Part shown: positions 7,299 through 13,350 of the stretch, one piece after another
Numbering within the stretch: position 1 is the first letter of the stretch
How the letters are laid out: every line of letters begins with the position of its first letter
IMG/VR virus record: IMGVR_UViG_3300040815_002985
Coordinates: 1 to 22,916 of that record
From: a virus
Reading direction: 5' to 3' (one strand)
DNA: 22,916 nt
Translations under genes and position numbers: made by a program
The notes under the pieces: model-generated
The model's database searches: none
The model's input: only the letters and a program-made list of their open reading frames with translations
Told to the model about the DNA's origin: nothing

Positions 7299-7320
7299 TG
7301 TGTGATATTTAAGGTGCTGT

Positions 7321-7402
7321 CAGAGACGGCTTACGCCATCTGAAACTTCGCTTACGCTCGTTTCGTTTTCTTAATTTACGCTTACGCAAAGCAAAAAATT
7401 AA
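7321..7402. repeat. Three adjacent hairpins sharing GCTTACGC
   Basis: GCTTACGC occurs at 7329-7336, 7350-7357 and 7380-7387. Each copy sits at the tip of its own inverted repeat. The first pairs CAGA (7321-7324) with TCTG (7339-7342) and GGC with GCC around a TTAC loop. The second pairs GAAAC (7342-7346) with GTTTC (7360-7364) around GC-TTAC-GC. The third pairs TTAATTT (7371-7377) with AAATTAA (7396-7402) and GCTT with AAGC. The arms differ in sequence while the tip is conserved, as in a repeated protein- or RNA-binding element. Confidence 0.6.
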
Positions 7403-7421
7403 CGGTGTACGCATATGTGTG

Positions 7422-7499
7422 CCCTGTGGTAGATGAGCAGTCACAATTCGGCTATTTCTAGCCGAACCGACTTGAACCCTGTGGTGAGTTCGCAGTCAC
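7422..7499. repeat. Imperfect 23-bp direct repeat, period 55
   Basis: Copy one is at 7422-7444 and copy two at 7477-7499. Both begin CCCTGTGGT and end GCAGTCAC with exactly the same internal distance, while the six bases between differ. Within each copy GTG and CAC can pair, so each may form a small stem. I do not recognise the element as a known riboswitch class or tRNA. Confidence 0.6.
7447..7466. repeat. Perfect 8-bp hairpin between the direct repeats
   Basis: TTCGGCTA (7447-7454) and TAGCCGAA (7459-7466) are exact reverse complements around a TTTC loop. No T-tract follows on either strand, so it is not a standard intrinsic terminator. It lies just after the first copy of the 23-bp repeat and may be part of the same structured RNA or DNA element. 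Confidence 0.6.
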
Positions 7500-7806
7500 T
7501 ATACATCGCTACCGTGGTTGGGCGGTTGTGCTGTACCCATTTGCTCATTCATTACAACGCGAGCCTACCAAACCCTTGTATAATAGTTCTTGGTAAACCT
7601 GAGGATTAACTTTTTCTAAGAGCCCCATCATTTTTTGCCGTTTGCATCTAAGGATTCACCTGTCGCTTGTTAGCCGCATTTCCTTGCTCACTGGTTGCGA
7701 TGCTATGTTTGCCTGTTGGAAATTTTTAAGAAATTGTAGTTTGCCTATCGCACTTGTTTATATGAGTTTTCTTTCTAGGTCAATCTTTTTGGCTTTAAAT
7801 ACCAAG

Positions 7807-8739
7807 ATGCGAAAATATCACGTGGTACACACACCTGGAACTTTTGGTAATTTCCTTGCTTGGTTGATCGACTGCTATCAGAACAAAGAAATACAAGATT
7901 CTCCGTTTCTAGGCAGTGGAAACAGTCACGGCAGGACAAAGACGACAACCAGTTGGGATATAGTCATGCCGCAGTACATGGAAAAATACATGAATAATGA
8001 CGTGGACGGTGCGACGCTGATAGGGGTCACATATCAAAGCAAATATTTCCCATACCTGCTACACGCCAGCCTTGATAGGACCAACACCGGACAGTATGGA
8101 GATAGTGGTGTGGCGTACGCAGAGAAAGATTTTTACGGTTTTGTGAAAAAGCACGAAGCATTGTTGGAAGATGGCAGTGTCTGGATGATGGAATACCTTC
8201 CCAGATTGAAGGAGCACTTCGATTTTGAATGCACGGAGCAAAATCCCACTGTTCCTCGGTTGGTTCTCCGTAACCTTCTGTGGTTGAACATGGCATCAGA
8301 AAGTAAGCACGTATGGACCACAACAAATCAAAGGATAAAATCATCGGACCATTCGAAAATTGACATGGAGGACATACTAGATTACAACAGGCTACGTAAT
8401 TACTTGGGTAACTTGTTTGGTCATGATCTGGATTTCAGCGGAATACACAAAACTTTTTTAGATCGCAATAACTCGTTGAAGGAATACAGGACAGCGATGG
8501 GCATATTAGACGCAGTGGACAAAAATAAAAATATTATCATTGAGAAAATGAGTGTGGTGGGCGAATGCATAGTGATGTGGTATCTGGAACGCAAATACTT
8601 CGACATCAGTTTCTATAATCTGCCATTCCGATTCGCCACAACCGGCGAGATTTTAGAATACGTGGCACACTATCCAAAGTACATGAAAAATCCAAACAAA
8701 TATTATCAGACGCACTGGAGAGATTTCAATAATGGATAA
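7807..8739 (+). CDS. Tandem paralogue A, unknown function
   Basis: I place the start at ATG 7807, giving 310 residues beginning MRKYHVVHTPGTFGNFLAWL. The frame is open 55 codons further upstream, but this start aligns end to end with the 308-residue neighbour (MDKTKLCFSTGMHGHFVEHL). Shared blocks are the G-x-(F/H)-G-(N/H)-F loop near the N-terminus, PxxxLRNxxxxN, then DI(L/F)DYNRL, then FG.(D/N)LDF..(I/L)H..FLD, an ER(K/R)(Y/H)F(D/N)I segment and (H/E)YxxH(F/Y)PxY(M/L)K.PN at the end. The glycine-rich N-terminal loop followed by a helix could be a nucleotide- or PAPS-binding loop as in sulfotransferase-like proteins, but this is tentative. No ribosome binding site is evident. It overlaps the next gene by eight bases. 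Confidence 0.75.
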   Translation: MRKYHVVHTPGTFGNFLAWLIDCYQNKEIQDSPFLGSGNSHGRTKTTTSWDIVMPQYMEKYMNNDVDGATLIGVTYQSKYFPYLLHASLDRTNTGQYGDSGVAYAEKDFYGFVKKHEALLEDGSVWMMEYLPRLKEHFDFECTEQNPTVPRLVLRNLLWLNMASESKHVWTTTNQRIKSSDHSKIDMEDILDYNRLRNYLGNLFGHDLDFSGIHKTFLDRNNSLKEYRTAMGILDAVDKNKNIIIEKMSVVGECIVMWYLERKYFDISFYNLPFRFATTGEILEYVAHYPKYMKNPNKYYQTHWRDFNNG

Positions 8740-9658
8740 GACGAAATTATGTTTCTCAACAGGCATGCACGGACATTTTGTGGAGCATCTGATGTACTGC
8801 TATATTGAAGGCAAGGTTCTGCCGCTGGACTTCAACCAGAACGGAAACGCACACAACAGCAGACACGGAGATGACCCGCTGTTAGGCAACAGGAAAGAAG
8901 TAGTGTCGTGGGATCTCACCAAACACGAACACTATCACAAGTTCGAAGATAACGATAAAATATTCGGACTGGTGTTCGAGGACAGACAGGAATTCTATTA
9001 CTGTTACAGGAGGAGCCTCGATGCGGCCGGAGACATCAAAGGTTCTGGTATAAAATTGATGTCTGATAACGTGCATGAATGGGTGAGACAAAGGTTGGTA
9101 GAGACAAATTTATTGAAAGATGCCACGACCATGTACAACTACCATGAGACGTCGGGAAAGATACCGCGTTGGATCTTGAGGAATTATATTATTTTTAATT
9201 TGATATCGTACCAGGAACACGCCATTTGGAAGTCAAACAAACAAATCATGAATCTAGCAAAGTATGTTATGAACTTAGATGACATATTTGACTACAACAG
9301 ATTAAAGTCTAAGTTAGACAACTGTTTCGGTGGCAATCTGGATTTCAAAGAACTTCACAACAATTTCTTAGATGCTAACTTGAACCGTTCAATCATGGAA
9401 AAAGAAAACCAAATCCTTAAGGCGATAAAGCGAGGTGCTTCTATGTCGCTCAAAGGGTTGGATGTTGTTTCAGAGGCGAGGATATTATACGAAGTAGAAC
9501 GTAGACATTTTAACATTCCTTTCCTAATACATGACAAGTTTTACGAGGACACCAGAGAAATACACGAATACATAAAGCACTTTCCGAATTACCTTAAACA
9601 GCCAAATAAATTGTTTGGGGAATACGGATACGCACCACCTAAGGAAAAATCCAAATGA
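8732..9658 (+). CDS. Tandem paralogue B, unknown function
   Basis: The 308-residue product starts at an ATG preceded by GGAGAG at useful spacing, inside the last codons of paralogue A. It shares the ordered blocks described for paralogue A, including PRWILRNYIIFNLISYQEHA, DDIFDYNRLKSKLDNCFGGN and HEYIKHFPNYLKQPNK. The two have clearly diverged: most residues between the blocks differ, and B lacks A's HTPG version of the first loop, having STGMHG instead. This points to an old duplication kept as a pair, or separate acquisition of family members. I do not recognise the family. A sulfotransferase- or glycosyltransferase-like fold is a weak guess. The stop overlaps the next ATG (ATGA), so three genes form one operon. 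Confidence 0.75.
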   Translation: MDKTKLCFSTGMHGHFVEHLMYCYIEGKVLPLDFNQNGNAHNSRHGDDPLLGNRKEVVSWDLTKHEHYHKFEDNDKIFGLVFEDRQEFYYCYRRSLDAAGDIKGSGIKLMSDNVHEWVRQRLVETNLLKDATTMYNYHETSGKIPRWILRNYIIFNLISYQEHAIWKSNKQIMNLAKYVMNLDDIFDYNRLKSKLDNCFGGNLDFKELHNNFLDANLNRSIMEKENQILKAIKRGASMSLKGLDVVSEARILYEVERRHFNIPFLIHDKFYEDTREIHEYIKHFPNYLKQPNKLFGEYGYAPPKEKSK

Positions 9659-10065
9659 GCAACTGGACATTCAAACACAAGGAAATAACAGAACTGCCTG
9701 CTGAAGTAGTAGGCTTCGTGTATGAGATAACCAACACCACAAACGGAAGGAAGTACATAGGTAAGAAACTGGCAAGGTTCAAGAGATCTCGTCCACCGTT
9801 AAAGGGAAGAAAGAACAAGCGTAGGTACAAGGTTGATTCTGACTGGCAGGACTACTACGGATCAAGTGACGATCTCACCATTGATGTGAACAAACTTGGC
9901 AAAGATAAATTCACAAGAGAAATACTTTTCTTCTGCTATTCGAAAGCGGAACTTTCTTACATAGAAGCACGAGAACAATTTGCTCGTAAAGTTTTAGAAT
10001 CAAACGATTACTACAATGGTCACATCCGTGTGAGGGTACACGGCAAAGGAATCCTCAAGAAATAA
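9655..10065 (+). CDS. SegE-like GIY-YIG endonuclease
   Basis: The 136-residue product has GFVYEI (20-25) and KYIGKK (33-38), the two strands of the GIY-YIG nuclease core with tyrosines 23 and 34 as expected catalytic residues. A basic segment follows (about 40-57), then WQDYYGSSDDL and a later SYIEAREQFA stretch that can supply the conserved glutamate. This matches the single-domain SegE-type GIY-YIG proteins of T4-like phages. It may be a free-standing homing endonuclease or a DNA-processing nuclease. No separate DNA-binding domain is visible beyond the basic segment. The ATG overlaps the previous stop and is preceded by AAGGA at nine bases. It converges with the histone-like gene, with a terminator between. 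Confidence 0.8.
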   Translation: MSNWTFKHKEITELPAEVVGFVYEITNTTNGRKYIGKKLARFKRSRPPLKGRKNKRRYKVDSDWQDYYGSSDDLTIDVNKLGKDKFTREILFFCYSKAELSYIEAREQFARKVLESNDYYNGHIRVRVHGKGILKK

Positions 10066-10095
10066 AAAACCCCCGACTCGCTAAAGCCGAGGGTT
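10064..10095 (-). terminator. Rho-independent terminator for the histone-like gene
   Basis: On the minus strand AACCCTCGGCT pairs with AGTCGGGGGTT (11 pairs including two G-T) around the loop TTAGCG (10068-10095 overall), followed directly by a run of six T. It ends the transcript of the basic protein gene whose stop is at 10120. The plus strand has the A-run first and no T-run after, so it should act mainly in the minus direction. Confidence 0.85.
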
Positions 10096-10119
10096 AGTAG
10101 AATTGCAATTCAATTATCG

Positions 10120-10314
10120 TTATCCCGCTGTTTTAGCCGCGTTCTTAACTTCTTGAATTTCTTTTCTTCTTGCCTTGATCAATTTAGCCAAGTTTGCAAG
10201 TGCTTTTCTGGCTCTAGTAGCCGAAGCCTTTACACCCTTGTCTACGAACTTACCATTCTCTTCTGAGTAAGTTTGTATCTCTGTCATGATCTGCTCGTGT
10301 GTTTCATTTGACAT
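10120..10314 (-). CDS. Small basic histone-H1-like (Hc1-type) protein
   Basis: The 64-residue product begins MSNETHEQIMTEIQTYSEEN and has a lysine/alanine/arginine-rich helical core, VKASATRARKALANLAKLIK, followed by ARRKEI. The pattern G-x-K-A-(S/A)-A-x-R-x-R-K-A...L.K..K..RKE resembles the chlamydial Hc1 histone-like family. I infer a nucleic-acid-binding protein that may compact phage or host DNA; this is not proven. The ATG is preceded by AAGGAAGGA. The gene has its own sigma70-type promoter and intrinsic terminator, so it is a single-gene unit probably expressed early and strongly. Small length and alanine-rich composition make the family call moderate, but the expression signals make the gene itself very likely. 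Confidence 0.8.
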   Translation of the reverse strand: MSNETHEQIMTEIQTYSEENGKFVDKGVKASATRARKALANLAKLIKARRKEIQEVKNAAKTAG

Positions 10315-10367
10315 AATTTACGTCCTTCCTTTATTGTCGTACGATAACATTAATTAACGTCATTGTA

Positions 10368-10397
10368 ATTAAAGCACGTATGAACTGGGTCTGTCAA
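10368..10397 (-). promoter_or_regulatory. Sigma70-type promoter of the histone-like gene
   Basis: On the minus strand TTGACA (10397-10392) is followed after 18 bases by TTTAAT (10373-10368), five of six matches to the -10 consensus. Transcription would begin near 10361, leaving a leader of about 46 bases that contains the strong AAGGAAGGA ribosome binding site. The -35 box starts nine bases beyond the gp46 stop. Confidence 0.75.
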
Positions 10398-10405
10398 CAG
10401 GAAAA

Positions 10406-12181
10406 TTACACAATAATGTCAACATCATTGGCATAATTGGTAAAACCATTCTCTTTTACAACTTTTAGTACGCTATTCACCCTGCTTACTAATTCGTCCT
10501 TGTGTGATATCAGGAATATGTTCTTCTTTTGCGTCCTACTCATGTCTTTCAGTACAGCCATCGAACTCTCAACACCGGATATGTCCATACCAGCGTCCAC
10601 CAACTCATCAATGAACAGCAAGTTGATCTGTTGATAAAGACTTTCCCAAACATCTCGGAACGCCCAACTCAAACTCAATATCAGTCTATTTCTTTCACCC
10701 CTGCTTAAATTATCAAAATCCAATTCTCTGCCAAGTTCCTCGATACGCACACTCAAGTCTGATTGGAACGTGACTGTGTGTGGCAGTTTCACTTTGCCTA
10801 GGAAGTATGCCAACCTCTGGTTTAGGTATGTCAAGTTCTGTTCTATGATCCTTGTCCTTATGAATGAATCTTTCGCAGTCAAAAGTTTGTACAAGAAGTC
10901 CTGGTGCCTGTGTAGGTCCTCCAATTCGTTTGCCTTGTCGTAGTCTATTTTCTGTATCGCTGATTTCTTCATTTCCGCTATCTGCTCCGCATAAGTGTCC
11001 TCGGACTTCTCTGTTCTTTCCAACTGTCTCTTTAAGTCTTGTAAAGATCCTTTGTGATTGTATGCTTCGTCTATTGTGTCATAATATGTTTCTGGTATGT
11101 TACCTAGATCTCCCACCTCGTCTATGCCCTGTTGTATATTTGCAAGATCAGTTTTCAGTTTGGTCACGTAGTCTGTTGATTCTGTCAGTTGCACTTTCAA
11201 CTTGTCTACCAGGTGTGTGTGCTTGTCATCGTGCAGTTCCTGTTCACACGTTGGACATTTCTGTTGTTCCGCGTATTCGAGATCCGCATTTGTTTTTGTC
11301 ACGGTGGTTTCTGCTTTTGTCAAACTGTTCTCGTGGTATGCTTTCTCTTTTTCCAAACTTCTCAACATAGTTTGAAGTTCATTTCTCTTCTGTAATTTCT
11401 TGTGTTTTTCGATCTCTATCTCACTGTCCACTTTTTCCAGTTCCGCTATTGCTTCTTTGAAATTTGTTATATCATCTTCTTTCTGTTTCGCCCAGGCGTT
11501 TGATCTTATCTGCAGGCTTTCTATAGACTCCTGTATCTTTTCATTGCTGGCAACTTTTGCGTCTATTTTCATTTTCTCTTCAGTGAGCATTTGTTTTGTT
11601 GCCTTTTGTTTTTCTTTTAGCAGGTCTGCTTTCTGTGATAGCAAAGTAATACCTAATAGTTGTTCTATGATTTCCCTTTGTTCTGCCTGTTTGGTGGACA
11701 GGAACGGTTGTGTGTAGGTGTTCAGTGCTATGATGTTCTTGAACATGGAATGGGTCATGCCCATCAGTTTGTTGATCTCTACCTGTGTCTCCCTGTTCTC
11801 ACCTTGTGCTTCGTTGCTCTCGCTGTTCTGTTCAATGTCGTTGGCATAGAATCTGAATATCTGTGGTTTACGTCCTCGCTCGATCGTGTATGTGACTCCG
11901 TTCTTTATGAACTTGACGCTGACCAACATACCCTTCTCGTTGGTCTTGTTGACCAGATTGTCTCTCCTGATGTTTGTAAGTGCTTCACCAAAGAACACGT
12001 AACTCAATGCGTTTATGATAGTGGTCTTACCCGTACCGTTCCTGGCACCGGCGTCATCACCTCCTAGGTCCATGTTCTCACCAATAACAAGAACCAGGCT
12101 TTTGTTTGAGAAGTCAATGGCCTGGGCCTGGTTGCCCACACTCATGAAGTTCTTTACCGTTAGTTCTTTAATCGTCAGCAA
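10406..12181 (-). CDS. gp46: Recombination endonuclease subunit gp46 (Rad50/SbcC-like)
   Basis: The 591-residue SMC-type ATPase shows all expected parts. Walker A NGTGKTT is at 48-54, long coiled-coil arms run at about 185-308 and 320-450, with a zinc hook CPTC at 309-312. The ABC signature LSRGE is at 492-496, Walker B LLFIDE at 521-526 and the H-loop histidine at 560. With gp47 it processes DNA ends for recombination-dependent replication. The start is TTG at 12181: it gives the usual LTIKELTVKNFMSVG N-terminus and is preceded by AGAGGA eight bases upstream, whereas the first ATG (residue 13) would remove the first beta strand. An extra GDDAGAR segment before Walker A is a small insertion relative to T4 gp46. 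Confidence 0.95.
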   Translation of the reverse strand: MLTIKELTVKNFMSVGNQAQAIDFSNKSLVLVIGENMDLGGDDAGARNGTGKTTIINALSYVFFGEALTNIRRDNLVNKTNEKGMLVSVKFIKNGVTYTIERGRKPQIFRFYANDIEQNSESNEAQGENRETQVEINKLMGMTHSMFKNIIALNTYTQPFLSTKQAEQREIIEQLLGITLLSQKADLLKEKQKATKQMLTEEKMKIDAKVASNEKIQESIESLQIRSNAWAKQKEDDITNFKEAIAELEKVDSEIEIEKHKKLQKRNELQTMLRSLEKEKAYHENSLTKAETTVTKTNADLEYAEQQKCPTCEQELHDDKHTHLVDKLKVQLTESTDYVTKLKTDLANIQQGIDEVGDLGNIPETYYDTIDEAYNHKGSLQDLKRQLERTEKSEDTYAEQIAEMKKSAIQKIDYDKANELEDLHRHQDFLYKLLTAKDSFIRTRIIEQNLTYLNQRLAYFLGKVKLPHTVTFQSDLSVRIEELGRELDFDNLSRGERNRLILSLSWAFRDVWESLYQQINLLFIDELVDAGMDISGVESSMAVLKDMSRTQKKNIFLISHKDELVSRVNSVLKVVKENGFTNYANDVDIIV

Positions 12182-12335
12182 GTTGTTTCCTCTTCCATTC
12201 CTTGTAGCCTTTCAGCCATTCTTCCTGTGTTGGTGGATTTTTGAACATGTCAAATATCTGTGCTTTAGACATGGTCGGTTGTTCAAAATCACCCTTCAAC
12301 ACTTTTATCAATTTCTTTTTACTAATTCGTGACAT
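12168..12335 (-). CDS. Small basic ORF bridging gp47 and gp46
   Basis: The 55-residue frame starts MSRISKKKLIKVLKGDFEQP and ends GYKEWKRKQLADD. It overlaps the end of gp47 by 14 bases and the TTG start of gp46 by 14 bases, filling the gap exactly, which suggests a real translationally coupled gene. It is basic, helical, and has TQEEWLKGYKEWKRKQ near the end. T4 also has small ORFs near gene 46. I do not recognise it. Function is unknown; a role linked to the nuclease is only implied by position. Confidence 0.65.
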   Translation of the reverse strand: MSRISKKKLIKVLKGDFEQPTMSKAQIFDMFKNPPTQEEWLKGYKEWKRKQLADD

Positions 12336-13341
12336 CTAGATCGTTGTAAATTGCTGTTAATACGTTCTTGTCGTACACTTCCGAGTCCACCCCCTGCAAC
12401 TGCTTGATGACTATTTGATCAACGCTGTCAAATTTCTGCACTTCTACCAGTGGTTGTTGTGCGTTGTCCACCTGTTCTGGGATCAGTTGCAGTTCTCTCA
12501 ATTGGTATTTGTCTATGAATGTTTCCCTCACGAAGTTTGCTTCTTCGTAACTGATTTTTATATCTAATGTTACCCTCACATACATCTTTGGTTTTAGGTA
12601 CTTGTCTGGATCTTCCAATAGCTCTGAAACTTTTATTGTGATATATCTTGGCATCTCTGGCCAATTCACAAATTTTGGTTCTCCCCCATATTCCAGGATC
12701 ATCATGCCCCGATCGTCGTCCCAGGCATCCGCGTAGTTGTGTGGGAAGGCGTTGCCCATGTACGTCACATTCTTCATGTACTGTCTCTTGTGGAAGTGTC
12801 CGGAGAACACCTTGCCACAGCCTGCGAAATGATCCGTCTGTATTCCTCCCACGTCCGGCATCTCTACCATGGCGTTCATCTTGAAGTACGGCAGTTCGAA
12901 GTGACCAAACACATACTTCTGTTTCATCTTTTCTATCTTTTTCCATTCGTCTTCTACTATCCACGGCAGTATGGCAACGTCATCTTCTACCAACCACTCG
13001 TTGACTATGTGTATGTTAGGAATATTTCTTATGTACTCCATTGAGTTAATTTCTCTCTTGTCTCTGTAATATAGATCGTGATTGCCCATTATGACATAAA
13101 CCTTCTCAAATGCTTTGCTTAACCGTTCCATGTTCGAAACTGTGTAATTCATTGTGGATACGTTTGTTGCTGATCTGTGGTGGTGCCAGTCACCAAGGAA
13201 TATGCAGGTCTCACATCCGTGCAGTTTGGCCTGTTCTATGAACCATATCACGAATGCCTCGCAGTCGTCGTTGTGTATACGACTGTTGCCTTTGAGTCCA
13301 AAGTGTATGTCTGTGAAACACGCTACTTTCTTAAAAAACAT
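12322..13341 (-). CDS. gp47: Recombination endonuclease subunit gp47 (Mre11/SbcD-like)
   Basis: The 339-residue product is a calcineurin-type metallophosphoesterase with all the metal motifs: TDIHFG (10-15), GDWHHH (50-55), GNHDLYY (86-92), GHFE (146-149) and GHFHKR (181-186). Its length equals that of T4 gp47 (339). It forms the nuclease half of the gp46/gp47 complex, resecting DNA ends to start strand invasion in T4-type recombination-dependent replication. It begins nine bases after the gp55 stop, in the same transcript, and overlaps the bridging small ORF at its end. The order 55-47-46 is the same as in T4. Nothing appears truncated. Confidence 0.95.
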   Translation of the reverse strand: MFFKKVACFTDIHFGLKGNSRIHNDDCEAFVIWFIEQAKLHGCETCIFLGDWHHHRSATNVSTMNYTVSNMERLSKAFEKVYVIMGNHDLYYRDKREINSMEYIRNIPNIHIVNEWLVEDDVAILPWIVEDEWKKIEKMKQKYVFGHFELPYFKMNAMVEMPDVGGIQTDHFAGCGKVFSGHFHKRQYMKNVTYMGNAFPHNYADAWDDDRGMMILEYGGEPKFVNWPEMPRYITIKVSELLEDPDKYLKPKMYVRVTLDIKISYEEANFVRETFIDKYQLRELQLIPEQVDNAQQPLVEVQKFDSVDQIVIKQLQGVDSEVYDKNVLTAIYNDLDVTN

Positions 13342-13350
13342 CTTAGTATT

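Larger units (their letters stand above)
7299..7806. other. 508-base structured intergenic region without a convincing gene
   Basis: This is the largest gap in an otherwise tightly packed window and lies between divergent genes. Its left part holds three adjacent hairpins, its middle an imperfect direct repeat and a perfect hairpin. A TATAAT at 7579-7584 has no good -35 partner. The right part (about 7610-7806) is T-rich, with a weak inverted repeat TGCGAT/ATCGCA around 7697-7757. The frame of the downstream gene is open back to 7642, but that stretch does not resemble the paralogue's N-terminus. I tested the TTC-containing segments for a tRNA T-arm and found none that pairs. Candidates are a replication origin, an untranslated regulatory RNA, or a decayed gene. 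Confidence 0.6.

Noticed and set aside
7303-7312. TTAAATA on the minus strand as a late promoter for the 256-residue gene
   Set aside because: It lies only about ten bases from the ATG and departs from TATAAATA, so a transcript would start at or after the start codon.
7470-7500. Possible tRNA T-arm (GTTCGCAGTC or GGTTCAAGTC on either strand)
   Set aside because: The flanking bases do not form a five-pair T-stem with a seven-base loop, and no acceptor or anticodon arms can be found at the right distances.
7433-7609. 58-residue plus-strand ORF inside the intergenic region
   Set aside because: It has no ribosome binding site, its amino-acid pattern looks random, and it runs across the direct repeats and hairpin, which better explain the sequence.
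7601-7615. CTGAGGA resembling a hammerhead ribozyme core
   Set aside because: The matching GAAA segment and the three required stems are absent at suitable distances.
7642-7806. 55-codon upstream extension of paralogue A
   Set aside because: The extension has no counterpart in paralogue B, which aligns with paralogue A from ATG 7807, and its sequence composition is unlike the rest of the gene.
12428-12964. 178-residue minus-strand ORF
   Set aside because: It is a shifted-frame shadow of gp47, whose metal-binding motifs and full length are clear in the other frame.
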